From [Empedobacter] haloabium (GTDB lineage Bacteria; Pseudomonadota; Gammaproteobacteria; Burkholderiales; Burkholderiaceae_D), in assembly GCA_008011715.2 (NCBI GenBank), contig CP136508.1:682001-746000 (forward strand): a DNA stretch of 64,000 bases, in the 5' to 3' direction. A program made the position numbers and the translations under genes. Position 1 is the stretch's first letter; every line of letters begins with the position of its first letter. Below the pieces are notes generated by a model. That model saw only the letters and a program-made list of their open reading frames with translations, made no database searches and was not told the origin of the DNA. Positions 39,220-48,259 of the stretch are shown in pieces.

Positions 39220-41526
39220 ATGACCGAGTTGAAGAACAACGAGCGCGAACTGTACCTGTTCAAGGTGCGGCTGTCGCTGCTCGGCGCCCTCGTTTTCATC
39301 TGCTTCGCGCTGCTGCTGGCCCGCTTCGTCTGGCTGCAGGTGATCAAACACAGCGACTACGCCGCCCAGGCGGAAGACAACCGCATCGCCATCGTGCCGA
39401 TCATGCCGAACCGCGGCCTGATCCTGGACCGCAACGGCGTGGTGCTGGCGCGGAACTACTCGGCCTATACGCTGGAGATCACGCCGTCCAAGCTGCGCAT
39501 TCCGCTGGAGGAGATGATCGAACAGTTGTCCGGCCTCGTCGAGGTGACGCCGAAGGACCGCCGCCGCTTCAGGAAGCTGCTGGAGGAATCGAAGAATTTC
39601 GCCAGCGTGCCGCTGCGCACCCGCCTGACGGACGAGGAAGTGGCCCGCTTCACCGCCAACCGCTTCCGTTTCCCCGGCGTGGAAGTGCAGGCGCGCCTGT
39701 TCCGCAACTATCCGCTGGGCGAGACGGCGTCGCACGTGATCGGCTACATCGGCCGCATCAACCAGAACGAGGCCAAGGTGCTGGAAGCCTCCGAGGATGC
39801 CGCCAACTACAACGGTACCGACTACATCGGCAAGGAAGGCCTGGAGAAGAGCTACGAGCGCCGCCTGCACGGCGTCACCGGTTACGAGGAAGTGGAAGTG
39901 TCGGCCGGCGGGCGGGCGATCCGCACGCTGTCGCGCACGGCGCCCACGCCGGGCAGCAACCTGATCCTGTCGATCGACATCGAGCTGCAGAAGATCGCCG
40001 AGGAAGCGTTCGGCGAGTGGCGCGGCGCCCTGGTGGCGATCGAGCCGGAAACGGGCGACGTGCTGGCCTATGTGTCGCGGCCGGGCTACGACCCCAACCT
40101 GTTCGTCGACGGCATCGACGCGCAGAGCTGGAACGAACTGAATACCTCGCTGGACCGGCCGATGGTGAACCGGCCGCTGTCCGGCACCTACGCGCCAGGC
40201 TCCACCTTCAAGCCGTTCATGGCGCTGGCGGCGCTGGAGCTGGGCAAGCGCACGCCCAGCCAGGCCATCGCCGATCCGGGCTATATGTACCTCGGCAATC
40301 ACAAGTTCCGCGACGATAAGGTGGGCGGCCACGGCACGGTGGACCTGCGCAAGTCGATCGTCGTCTCCTGCAACACCTACTACTACCAGCTGGGCAAGGA
40401 CATGGGGATCGACACGATCCACGACTTTATGAAGCCGTTCGGCTTCGGCCAGAAGACGGGTATCGACCTGGAGAACGAGAAGACGGGCGTGCTGCCGTCG
40501 CAGGAGTGGAAGCGGGCGCGCTACAAGAAGAATCCGGCGGCCGGCCGCTGGGTCGGCGGCGACACGATTTCCGTCAGCAACGGCTCGGGCTACAACTCGT
40601 ACACGCCGCTGCAGATCGCGCACGCGGTGGCCAACCTGGCCAACAACGGCATCGTCATGAAGCCGCACCTGGTCAAGATCATCGAGGATGGCGGTACCAA
40701 GGCGCGTACGCTGACGGTGCCGAAGGAAAGCTACCGCATCCCGCTGCAGCAGAAGAACATCGACATCATCAAGGACGCGATGGTGGGCGTGACCAGCGAG
40801 CCGGGCGGCACCGCCTACGGCGTCTTCAAGAACGTGGGCTACACGGTAGGCGGCAAGACCGGTACGGCGCAGGTGGTCGGCATCAAGGCCAACGAGAAGT
40901 ACAACGCCGCCTCGCTGGCCGAGCGGCTGCGCGACAACTCCCTGTTCACCGCGTTCGCCCCGGCCGACAAGCCGAAGATCGTGCTGGCGATGGTCGTGGA
41001 GAACGCCGGCTTCGGCGCCGCCGTCGCCGCGCCGATCGCGCGCAAGGTGCTGGACTATTGGCTGCTGGGCAAACGCCCGACGGAAAAGGAAACCACGCCG
41101 GTGCCGAAGGAGGATGCGGAAGTGCTGGCGCCGGTGGAAGGCCCGGCCGCCGAGGAGGAAGCGGCGGCCGCGCTGGAGCGGCGTGCCGCGCAGCAGGGCG
41201 GTGCCGTCGGCGTGGCGGCCACCGCCGCACCCGTGCCGGCTGGCGTGACCAATCCGCGCACGCCGGCGGCGCCCGCGGCCAACGTGTCGCCCGGCCTGAT
41301 CCCGGAGCGCCCCAAGACCCAGGCGGTGCCGGGAGTCCCCAAGTCAACGCAACCGAACGCGCCCGTGACGCCGCCGGCGCAGCAGCCGGCGCCGTCGGCT
41401 GTCCTGCCCGCGCGGCCGGCCGCGCGCGCGCCCGCGCAGCAGGCCGTGCAGGCGGCTGTACCGGCAGCGCCGCCGGTCCGGGCCGCCGTTCAGCAACCGG
41501 CGGCGCTGCCGCCGCGGAAGGAATAG
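39220..41526 (+). CDS. mrdA: Peptidoglycan transpeptidase PBP2, with long Ala/Pro tail
   Basis: 768 residues. N-terminal membrane helix (about 18-40), pedestal/dimerisation domain (PNRGLILDRNGVVLARNYS), then the transpeptidase domain with the STFK motif (Ser328, Lys331), SVSNGSG around 451-457 and KTGTAQ (546-551). Cross-links peptidoglycan for cell elongation with RodA. The core ends near residue 620; the following 150 or so residues are low-complexity Ala/Pro/Gln. E. coli PBP2 is about 630 residues, so this tail is extra. Starts 10 bases after mreD. Confidence 0.96.
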   Translation: MTELKNNERELYLFKVRLSLLGALVFICFALLLARFVWLQVIKHSDYAAQAEDNRIAIVPIMPNRGLILDRNGVVLARNYSAYTLEITPSKLRIPLEEMIEQLSGLVEVTPKDRRRFRKLLEESKNFASVPLRTRLTDEEVARFTANRFRFPGVEVQARLFRNYPLGETASHVIGYIGRINQNEAKVLEASEDAANYNGTDYIGKEGLEKSYERRLHGVTGYEEVEVSAGGRAIRTLSRTAPTPGSNLILSIDIELQKIAEEAFGEWRGALVAIEPETGDVLAYVSRPGYDPNLFVDGIDAQSWNELNTSLDRPMVNRPLSGTYAPGSTFKPFMALAALELGKRTPSQAIADPGYMYLGNHKFRDDKVGGHGTVDLRKSIVVSCNTYYYQLGKDMGIDTIHDFMKPFGFGQKTGIDLENEKTGVLPSQEWKRARYKKNPAAGRWVGGDTISVSNGSGYNSYTPLQIAHAVANLANNGIVMKPHLVKIIEDGGTKARTLTVPKESYRIPLQQKNIDIIKDAMVGVTSEPGGTAYGVFKNVGYTVGGKTGTAQVVGIKANEKYNAASLAERLRDNSLFTAFAPADKPKIVLAMVVENAGFGAAVAAPIARKVLDYWLLGKRPTEKETTPVPKEDAEVLAPVEGPAAEEEAAAALERRAAQQGGAVGVAATAAPVPAGVTNPRTPAAPAANVSPGLIPERPKTQAVPGVPKSTQPNAPVTPPAQQPAPSAVLPARPAARAPAQQAVQAAVPAAPPVRAAVQQPAALPPRKE

Positions 41527-41530
41527 ACCC

Positions 41531-42646
41531 ATGCGCATCAATGAACGACGCTCGCTGTGGCGCCGCGTGCGCCCCTACGTGACGGTGTTCGACCCGGCGC
41601 TGGTGACGGTGCTGATCGTGCTGCTGACCACCAGCCTGGTCACCTTGTACTCGGCCAGCATCGGCATCCCCGGCAAGATCGAGGACCACCTGCGCAATAT
41701 CGCCATGTCGTTCTTCGTGATGTGGGTGGTGGCGAACCTGTCGCCGCAAAACATGATGCGCATCGCCGTGCCGGCCTATGCGGTCACACTGCTGTTGCTG
41801 CTGGCCGTGGCGCTGGTCGGCACCATCAAGCTGGGTGCGCGCCGCTGGCTGCACATCGGTGTGGTCGACATCCAGCCCTCCGAGTTCGCCAAGCTGGCCG
41901 TGCCGCTGATGCTGGCGTGGTTCTTCCAGCACCAGCAGGGCCACCTGCGCTGGCACACGTATGCGATCGGCGCGGTGCTGCTGCTCATTCCCGTGTTCCT
42001 GATCGCGCGCCAGCCCGACCTGGGCACGGCGCTGCTGGTGGTGGCCGCGGGCTTCTGCGTGATCTACCTGGCCGGCCTGCCGTGGAAGGCGATCCTCGGC
42101 CTTGTCGTGGCCGGTGTGGCCAGCATGCCCGTGGCCTGGTCGATGCTGCACGACTACCAGCGCGAGCGCGTCATGACCCTGATCGATCCGACCTCCGACC
42201 CGCTGGGCAAGGGCTTCCACATCCTGCAGTCGATCATCGCGATCGGCTCCGGCGGCATTACCGGCAAAGGCTGGACGCGCGGCACCCAGGCGCACCTGGA
42301 GTTCGTGCCGGAGCGGACCACCGACTTCATTTTCGCCGTCTACTCCGAGGAATTCGGGCTGGCCGGCAACCTGTTCCTGATGCTGCTTTATCTGCTGCTG
42401 ATCGGGCGCGGCCTGATGATCACGGCCAACGCGCCCAATTTCTTTACCCGCCTGCTGGCGGGCGCCACTACGATGATCTTCTTTACCTATGCATTCGTTA
42501 ACATGGGAATGGTGAGCGGTATCCTGCCTGTCGTGGGCGTACCGTTGCCGTTCATGAGCTATGGCGGCACGGCCGCGCTGACCCTGGGTGTGGCCTCCGG
42601 CATCCTGATGAGCATCCAGCGCAATCGCAAGCTGGTGCAGACATGA
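41531..42646 (+). CDS. rodA: Peptidoglycan glycosyltransferase RodA
   Basis: 371 residues, SEDS family, about ten membrane helices. Recognisable motifs: LGARRWLHIGVVDIQPSEFAKLAVPL, ARQPDLGTALLV, and the C-terminal GVPLPFMSYGGTAALTLGVASGILMS. Polymerises lipid II for elongation together with PBP2, encoded four bases upstream. Overlaps rlpA by four bases. Confidence 0.97.
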   Translation: MRINERRSLWRRVRPYVTVFDPALVTVLIVLLTTSLVTLYSASIGIPGKIEDHLRNIAMSFFVMWVVANLSPQNMMRIAVPAYAVTLLLLLAVALVGTIKLGARRWLHIGVVDIQPSEFAKLAVPLMLAWFFQHQQGHLRWHTYAIGAVLLLIPVFLIARQPDLGTALLVVAAGFCVIYLAGLPWKAILGLVVAGVASMPVAWSMLHDYQRERVMTLIDPTSDPLGKGFHILQSIIAIGSGGITGKGWTRGTQAHLEFVPERTTDFIFAVYSEEFGLAGNLFLMLLYLLLIGRGLMITANAPNFFTRLLAGATTMIFFTYAFVNMGMVSGILPVVGVPLPFMSYGGTAALTLGVASGILMSIQRNRKLVQT

Positions 42647-43680
42647 CGGCGCGCGTCATGCGCCGTGCCGGCAGCTGCGCCTTGCTGGCGGTGTTGCTGG
42701 CGCTGGCCGGTTGCGGCAGCAATCCCATCATCGCCGCGCTGCCGGGGGCACCGAAAGTCAAGCCGCACAAGCGCGAGCCGGGCGTGCCGGACCTGCCGCC
42801 GGCCGGCTCCGGGCGCGGCGGTTACTACAAGGACGACGGCCCGGGCGACGACCCGCCGCCGAACCTGATGCAGACGCCGGACGCGGAAGTGCGCAACGAT
42901 CCGCTGCTGCCGCGCTCGAACCGGCCGTACGTGGTGTTCGGCAAGACCTACACACCGATTCCGAACGACCAGCCGTTCACGCAGCGCGGCATGGGCACCT
43001 GGTACGGCAAGAAATTCCATGGCCAACGCACGTCGTCGGGCGAGCTGTACGACATGTACAAGATGTCGGCCGCGCATCCCACGTTGCCGATTCCGTCCTA
43101 TGCGCGCGTAACGAACCTGAACACGGGGAAGTCCGTCGTCGTGCGCGTCAACGATCGCGGTCCGTTCCACTCCAGCCGCGTGATCGACGTGTCCTACACG
43201 GCCGCGCTGAAACTGGGCCTGCTGGGCAACGGCAGCAGCCAGCTGGAAGTGACGCGCATCATGCCGGACGAGATCGACCGCATGGTCGCCGCGCGCAAGG
43301 CCGGCACCTTGATCGCGGCCGTCGAGGGTCTGCCGGTGGCGCCACAGGGCGCCACGCCGGTACTGTCGGCGACGACCGGCCCGGACGACATCGAGAACTT
43401 CCTGCTGACGCGCAGCACCACGCCGGATCGCGCCGCGCCCGCGCCGGGCGGCTTCTACCTTCAGCTGGGCGCGTACGCGCGCGAGGAAAGCGCGGTAACG
43501 ATGCGCGAACGGCTGGCCAGCGCCACGCGCGGCAGCGATTACGAGGTGGTGCAGGCCGGGACGTTGTACCGGCTGTACGGCGGCCCGTTCGGCAGCCGCG
43601 AGGAAGCGGCCAACGCCGCGGCGCGGCTGCCGCCGGCGCTGCGCTTGAAGCCTTTGATCGTGCAGCGGCAGGTCAACTGA
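42643..43680 (+). CDS. rlpA: Septal ring lytic transglycosylase RlpA (lipoprotein with SPOR domain)
   Basis: 345 residues. Lipobox LAGC (Cys24) after a short signal. Double-psi beta-barrel domain about 115-205 (GTWYGKKFHGQRTSSGELYDMYKMSAAHPTLP and NDRGPFHSSRVIDVSYTAA). C-terminal SPOR domain about 268-343 (GGFYLQLGAYAREESAVTMRERL). RlpA homologues cleave peptide-stripped (denuded) glycan strands at the septum, to which SPOR directs them. Coupled to rodA by ATGA. Followed by a repeat element. Confidence 0.95.
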   Translation: MTARVMRRAGSCALLAVLLALAGCGSNPIIAALPGAPKVKPHKREPGVPDLPPAGSGRGGYYKDDGPGDDPPPNLMQTPDAEVRNDPLLPRSNRPYVVFGKTYTPIPNDQPFTQRGMGTWYGKKFHGQRTSSGELYDMYKMSAAHPTLPIPSYARVTNLNTGKSVVVRVNDRGPFHSSRVIDVSYTAALKLGLLGNGSSQLEVTRIMPDEIDRMVAARKAGTLIAAVEGLPVAPQGATPVLSATTGPDDIENFLLTRSTTPDRAAPAPGGFYLQLGAYAREESAVTMRERLASATRGSDYEVVQAGTLYRLYGGPFGSREEAANAAARLPPALRLKPLIVQRQVN

Positions 43681-43698
43681 CCGTCAGCGTGTCAAGCT

Positions 43699-43793
43699 CA
43701 GGGTCTGTCCCCGCATGGGGACTGACCCTGGTTTTAATCGGTTCGCTCGTGCCGCCTTGGAAAACCGGGGTCAGTCCCGGAGGGACAGACCCC
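43699..43793. repeat. REPIN-like element B (two hairpins around a short core)
   Basis: Hairpin one (43699-43712 with 43717-43730, one mismatch) and hairpin two (43767-43778 with 43782-43793, one mismatch) share the GGGGTC-GTCCCC motif. They are separated by about 36 bases (GGTTTTAATCGGTTCGCTCG...GGAAAACC). In reverse complement, the core aligns with that of the element at 58.6-58.8 kb. Lies between convergent rlpA and the SPOR gene. Confidence 0.8.
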
Positions 43794-43818
43794 AAGCCTT
43801 CAAACGTCAGCGGTCACC

Positions 43819-44517
43819 TTACCTGCACCCCCGCACCTGCTGCTCCGGGAACTTCACGGCAATCCGCTCCAGCTTCACCCGAGTCGCCGCGCTGATGTCG
43901 CGGAACTGGAACAGCATCTGCTTGCTGGGCGAATAGCGCGGCGCCACGCGGGCCGCCGTCACGCCCTGCTTGACCAGCTTGGCCAGCTCCGTCTGCGCGG
44001 CCGTCTCCGCCTTGAACACGCCCAGCGAGATGCCGTTCTTCTGCTGGCCTTCCGGGATGATGTAGAAATCGGCGACGCCTTTCGCGCGCAGCTCGGCGGC
44101 GCGCTTTTCCGCCACGTCGCGCGTCGGCGCGGGCGGGATCATCACCATGTAGCTGGACACTTCCTGGCCCTGCACGTTGCGGCGCGCCTGGCGCTCGCCC
44201 AGTTCCAGCGGCGCCAGCTGCGCTTCGAAGCGGCGCGCTTCGGCCAGCGTGAAGTTGCCCACTTCCAGGCAGGCGACGACCGGTTTCTCTTCCTGCGCCA
44301 GGGCGGGCGTGGGTGCTGCCTCGGGCGCGGGCGCGACGGCGGCGCCGGCCGCGTTGGCCTTGGCGGCCGAGATCAGTTTCAACTGCTGCGCGTTCAGCTG
44401 CTTCTGCAGCCGCGCCGGCTCATGCTCCTCGCCCTGGAAGCTGCCCAGCACGCCCTGGCCATAGGCGAACAGCGCGGCATTGGCGAGCAGCAGCACGGCA
44501 AAACAGAACTTCAGCAC
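43819..44517 (-). CDS. SPOR domain-containing protein
   Basis: 232 residues, GTG start at 44515-44517 (MLKFCFAVLLLANAALFAYG), a single N-terminal membrane helix, an Ala/Pro linker with a helical stretch, then a C-terminal SPOR-like region (SYMVMIPPAPTRDVAEKRAAELRAKGVADFYII and ISLGVFKAETAAQTELAKLV). Bitopic SPOR proteins bind denuded septal glycans. The start overlaps the coaX stop by seven bases, so it is the last gene of the argS-side operon. Specific role unknown. Confidence 0.78.
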   Translation of the reverse strand: MLKFCFAVLLLANAALFAYGQGVLGSFQGEEHEPARLQKQLNAQQLKLISAAKANAAGAAVAPAPEAAPTPALAQEEKPVVACLEVGNFTLAEARRFEAQLAPLELGERQARRNVQGQEVSSYMVMIPPAPTRDVAEKRAAELRAKGVADFYIIPEGQQKNGISLGVFKAETAAQTELAKLVKQGVTAARVAPRYSPSKQMLFQFRDISAATRVKLERIAVKFPEQQVRGCR

Positions 44518-45296
44518 ACGTCACCCTCCGCCCGCACGATGGCGTGCAGGCCTTTCATCACGATATTGTCCACGTGGCGCAGCACCAGCCCCGGTGCCAG
44601 CGTCAGCATCGGCGCGATATACGATGCCGCGCCGCCCGACAGGATGCATTCTACGGCGCCGTGCTGGACGGAGGCGCGCTCGATGGCGCCGGCCTGCGCC
44701 GACAGGCAGCCGGCCAGGATCGCGTCGTCCGTGTTGTCCGCGAACGGGGAGGGCAGCAGGGTGCCCGGCTGGATCTGCGGCAGCTGCGCCGTGTTGCGGG
44801 CCAGCGAGCTGGCCATCAGGCCCAGGCCCGGCAGGATCATGCCGCCGATGAAGCGGCCAGAGGCATCGATGGCATCCACCGTGGTCGCCGTGCCGCAGTT
44901 GGCCACGATAATCGGACGATCGGGTGCCAGCGCGCGCGCGCCGATGGCGGCGGCAAAGCGGTCGCAGCCCAGCTGCGCGGGATTGCGGTAGCCGTTCACC
45001 AGGCCCGCACGCTGTGCGCAAGACGCGAACCATTCGACGCTCGCCCCCGGCGCGACGGCAGCCAGCATCTGCTCCAGCCGCGTGCGCACGGCGGCACCCG
45101 CGACGTTGGCGGCGAGCACCCGCGCCGGTGGCGCCGCCGCGAAGGCCGCGCTCCACTGCACGGCGAGGTCGGACGCTTCGGCGTGCAGCGCGGCGCCCTG
45201 GGCCAGCCAGGCGTCGCTGGCGCGGTCCGCCAGTGCCCACTTGATGCGGGTATTACCCGCGTCGATCAGCAGCCACGCGTTTTTGTTGGCGTTCAC
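44511..45296 (-). CDS. coaX: Type III pantothenate kinase
   Basis: 261 residues from GTG 45294-45296 (NANKNAWLLIDAGNTRIKWAL). ASKHA-fold kinase: phosphate-1 LLIDAGNTRIKW, pantothenate-binding LGCDRFAAAIGA, and phosphate-2 VANCGTATTVDAID. First committed step of CoA synthesis. The GTG overlaps the birA stop as GTGA. birA and coaX are adjacent in many Betaproteobacteria. Confidence 0.93.
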   Translation of the reverse strand: MNANKNAWLLIDAGNTRIKWALADRASDAWLAQGAALHAEASDLAVQWSAAFAAAPPARVLAANVAGAAVRTRLEQMLAAVAPGASVEWFASCAQRAGLVNGYRNPAQLGCDRFAAAIGARALAPDRPIIVANCGTATTVDAIDASGRFIGGMILPGLGLMASSLARNTAQLPQIQPGTLLPSPFADNTDDAILAGCLSAQAGAIERASVQHGAVECILSGGAASYIAPMLTLAPGLVLRHVDNIVMKGLHAIVRAEGDVC

Positions 45297-46108
45297 GACG
45301 CAAGCCTCAGCGAGACGTCGCCCGACAGCACCGCGACGCGGCCGGCAGGGGTATCCAGCAGCAGCCGGCCCGCATCGTCCACGCCCGCCGCGCGGCCCTG
45401 CTGGATGACGGTGCCGTTGTCGAGGATGTTGACGGCCGCGCCGCGCCAGCCCTGCAAGGCATTCCAGCGCTCCGTGAACGGGGGGAACCCGGTGTCGTCG
45501 AATTCGGCCAGCACGGCCGCCAGGCGGCTCAGCAAGGTGGCCACCAGCGTGTTGCGGTCCATCTGCGCCAGCCATGGGGCCGACGCGACGGCGCGGCCGA
45601 CGGCGGCTTCCAGCTCGTCGGGCGGCGCCAGGTTCATGCCGCAGCCGATGACGGCCCAGATGGCGCCGTCCGGCGCGGCCTGCGTCTCGACCAGGATGCC
45701 GGCCAGCTTGGCGCCGTCCTTCATCACGTCGTTCGGCCACTTCAGCTGCACCGGCACGTTCAGGCCGGCCAGCGTTTCCGCCAGCGCCACGCCGACGGCC
45801 AGCGGCAGGCCGGCCAGGCGGTGCAGCGGCCCCCGGAAGCGCCACGCCAGCGAAAACGTCAGCGACGCGCCGGGGGCGGACAGCCAGCTGCGCCCGGCCC
45901 GGCCGCGCCCGGCGGTCTGGCGCTCGGCGATGCGCAGCACCGGGCCGCTCATGGCCGTGCCGGCGTCAGCGCCCGACGGCAGGCGGGCCAGCAGGTCGGC
46001 GTTGGTCGATCCCGTCTCGGGCACGACTTCGATGGCGATATGGGAAGCGCTGGCGGCGCAGCCGGCGTGGATGGCCGCTGCGTCGAGCATGGAAGTTTTC
46101 TGGTTCAT
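45293..46108 (-). CDS. birA: Biotin--[acetyl-CoA-carboxylase] ligase
   Basis: 271 residues. Catalytic domain motifs GSTNADLLARL, the biotin-binding loop AERQTAGRGRAGRSW, and LKWPNDVMKDGAKLAGILVE, plus a C-terminal SH3-like domain (GWRGAAVNILDNGTVIQQGRAAGVDDAGRLLLD). No N-terminal helix-turn-helix, so it is a ligase without the BirA repressor domain. Overlaps coaX and the upstream SDR gene by four bases each. Confidence 0.93.
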   Translation of the reverse strand: MNQKTSMLDAAAIHAGCAASASHIAIEVVPETGSTNADLLARLPSGADAGTAMSGPVLRIAERQTAGRGRAGRSWLSAPGASLTFSLAWRFRGPLHRLAGLPLAVGVALAETLAGLNVPVQLKWPNDVMKDGAKLAGILVETQAAPDGAIWAVIGCGMNLAPPDELEAAVGRAVASAPWLAQMDRNTLVATLLSRLAAVLAEFDDTGFPPFTERWNALQGWRGAAVNILDNGTVIQQGRAAGVDDAGRLLLDTPAGRVAVLSGDVSLRLAS

Positions 46109-46878
46109 GAGTGCGAGGCCTTGCGCGGCTTGTGCGGCGCGCGCGCAAAGGCCAGATCATACAGGGCATTGGGCAGCAGCCGCAGCAGCTTGGCAACGAT
46201 GCCCATCTGCCAGGGAATCACGCGGTAGTTGACGCCGGCGTCGATGGCGCGCACCGCGCGCGCGGCGAAAACATCGGGCGCCAGCAGGAACGGCATCGGA
46301 TACGGGTTATGGCGCGTCATCGGCGTATCGATGTAACCGGGTGCGATCGTCACCACGTCGATGCCACTGCCGCGCAGCTCCACGCGCAGCGATTCGCAGT
46401 AAGTCATCACGGCGGCTTTCGAAGCGCTGTAGGCGCCGGCGCCGGGCAGGCCGCGGATACCCGCCACACTGCCGATGCCGACCAGGCGGCCGCCGCGCTG
46501 GGCACGCATCGCGGCAATGAAGGGGCCGAAGGTGGCCACGGTGGCGGTGACGTTGGTGGCGATGATGTCGCTGAACACCGGCAGGTCCTCGGCCCGCTCG
46601 GTCAGCGTGCCGTGCGAGATGCCGGCATTGGCGATGACGATATCGATGCCGCCGGCGTGGGTCAGGAAGTCGGTGGCGGCCGCCTGCAAGGCGGCATGGT
46701 CGCGCACGTCGACGGTGTAGGTGCGGTGCAGGTGGGGATTGGGCAGGGCGGAGAGCAGGGCGTGCAGCGCGTCGGTCCTGCGTCCCAGCAGGCCGACGGT
46801 GGCGCCAGCGCGCGCGTACTGCATCGCCAGCGCGGCGCCGATGCCGCTGGAAGCGCCGGTAATGAAGACGCGCTGCAC
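46105..46878 (-). CDS. Short-chain dehydrogenase/reductase
   Basis: 257 residues, classical SDR. Cofactor motif TGASSGIG (7-14), NAG near 84, and the catalytic residues Ser137, Tyr150 and Lys154 (YSASK). Substrate unknown; the C-terminal part resembles SDRs acting on lipids or sugars, with a hydrophobic segment near MPFLLAPDVFAARAV. Starts 10 bases after dsbA and overlaps birA by four bases. Confidence 0.92.
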   Translation of the reverse strand: MQRVFITGASSGIGAALAMQYARAGATVGLLGRRTDALHALLSALPNPHLHRTYTVDVRDHAALQAAATDFLTHAGGIDIVIANAGISHGTLTERAEDLPVFSDIIATNVTATVATFGPFIAAMRAQRGGRLVGIGSVAGIRGLPGAGAYSASKAAVMTYCESLRVELRGSGIDVVTIAPGYIDTPMTRHNPYPMPFLLAPDVFAARAVRAIDAGVNYRVIPWQMGIVAKLLRLLPNALYDLAFARAPHKPRKASHS

Positions 46879-46888
46879 GGCGGGGGAA

Positions 46889-47560
46889 CTACTTCTTCTC
46901 GGCTTTCGCCTTGGCGACCAGGGCGTCCAGCACCTGCAGCGTGGCCGCTTGCTGTTTCGCTTCCGTGTCCAGTTCCTTGTTGGCCTGGCCCGTCAGGCTG
47001 GGCGAGACCTGCCAACGGCCATCGACGACCAGCAGCGGCCAGTACTCGACCTTGTAGCTCTCCATCATGGCGCCGGCGCGGCGGATCTTGCCGGCCACGC
47101 CGAACGAACGATACGTGTCGCTGAATTTGGCGCGGTCGATGCCGTTCTTCGCCACCCAGTCGAATACCGCCTCGTCGCGGGTGAAGTCCTGGCGGTCCTC
47201 ATGCAGGGCCTTCAGCACCTTCGGCTGGAACTGATCGGCCAGGCCCATCGACTCCAGCGTGTAGTACAGCTTCTGCTGCGGCGCCATCCGTTCGTTGTAC
47301 GGCACGTGCACGCGTTTGAAGACGATGTTGTCGCCCTGTTTCTTCACCCAGGCGGACAGCGACGGATCGAAGGTATTGCAGTGCGGGCACCAGTAAGCGA
47401 AGAACTCGATCACCTCGACCTTCTTGCCGCTGTCGGTCGGCTGCGGCGTCGGCAGCACCTGGTAGTCGGCGCCTTCCTTCGGTGCCGTGGGGGAGGCCGC
47501 GGCACCGAGGGCCACCAGCGACAAGGTCAGGACGGACAGGATCTTCTTCAGCATATGCAT
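46889..47560 (-). CDS. dsbA: Thiol:disulfide interchange protein DsbA
   Basis: 223 residues with a signal peptide (about 3-22). Thioredoxin-fold active site FFAYWCPHC (Cys58-Pro-His-Cys61), inserted helical domain and the cis-Pro loop VEYWPLLVVDG. Introduces disulfides into periplasmic proteins and is re-oxidised by DsbB. Candidate clients in this window are the DUF1176 protein and TonB receptors (inference). Start MHMLKK with GGAG a few bases upstream. Located 19 bases after the SPOR gene. Confidence 0.95.
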   Translation of the reverse strand: MHMLKKILSVLTLSLVALGAAASPTAPKEGADYQVLPTPQPTDSGKKVEVIEFFAYWCPHCNTFDPSLSAWVKKQGDNIVFKRVHVPYNERMAPQQKLYYTLESMGLADQFQPKVLKALHEDRQDFTRDEAVFDWVAKNGIDRAKFSDTYRSFGVAGKIRRAGAMMESYKVEYWPLLVVDGRWQVSPSLTGQANKELDTEAKQQAATLQVLDALVAKAKAEKK

Positions 47561-47579
47561 CGTTCTCCAGGCAGGGGGG

Positions 47580-48254
47580 TTATTTCTGGTTGCGTACCAC
47601 GGCGACGTCGACGCCGTTCTCGGAAAGCTTGCCGCGCACCTTGTTCATCGCTTCCACCTGCGTGAACGGGCCCACGCGCACGCGGTGCAGCACGCCCGAA
47701 TCGGTGGTGCGGTCGGTCACGCTGGCCTCGAAGCCCAGCAGCGCCAGCTTGGCGCGCACGGCTTCGGCGTCCGCCGTCTCGCGGTAGGCGCCGGCCTGCA
47801 GGTAGTACACCCACTTGTCGTCGCCCGGTGCGGATGGCGCCGGGGCGCCCGACTGCGACGGCGGCGCGGCCGTGTTGACGGGCGCCGGCGCCTTGGTCTC
47901 GCTGGGCTGGGCCTGGATCTTGTCCACCACGGCCTGCAGCGGATCGGGCTGCGGCGCGGCCGGTGCCGGGGCAGGTGCCGGGGCGGCCGGATGCGCCTCC
48001 TTCTCGAAGTCGCGGTTGGCGTTGCGGGTGGCGTCGCGGTTGCCGTACATCGGCTTGTTCGGGTCCGAGATCTGGCCCGTGGCCTCGGCCGGCTTGGCGC
48101 GGGCGGGCTTTTCCGTGAACGGCGATTGGCCCTTGGTGATCATCAGGGCCACGACGACAGCGATCGCCAGGCCGATGACGAGACCGATGATGATGCCGAC
48201 CAGCGTGCTGCCTTGCTGGCGCGCGTGCGAAACGGAACTTGAGCGATGGGTCAT
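47580..48254 (-). CDS. FtsN-like SPOR domain protein
   Basis: 224 residues from ATG 48252-48254. Cytoplasmic N-terminus, a single membrane helix (about 17-42, GSTLVGIIIGLVIGLAIAVVV), a long Ala/Pro linker (about 90-140) and a C-terminal SPOR domain (WVYYLQAGAYRETADAEAVRAKLALLGFEASV...GVLHRVRVGPFTQVEAMNKVRGKL). Matches the bitopic FtsN layout. FtsN activates septal peptidoglycan synthesis. Gene order argS-SPOR-dsbA is common in Betaproteobacteria and supports the ftsN-type identity. Five bases after argS. Confidence 0.85.
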   Translation of the reverse strand: MTHRSSSVSHARQQGSTLVGIIIGLVIGLAIAVVVALMITKGQSPFTEKPARAKPAEATGQISDPNKPMYGNRDATRNANRDFEKEAHPAAPAPAPAPAAPQPDPLQAVVDKIQAQPSETKAPAPVNTAAPPSQSGAPAPSAPGDDKWVYYLQAGAYRETADAEAVRAKLALLGFEASVTDRTTDSGVLHRVRVGPFTQVEAMNKVRGKLSENGVDVAVVRNQK

Positions 48255-48259
48255 GAGTC

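Noticed and set aside
38579..41520. Possible coding repeats in the Ala/Pro-rich ends of mreC and mrdA
   Set aside because: They are low-complexity codon runs within the frames, not repeat elements.
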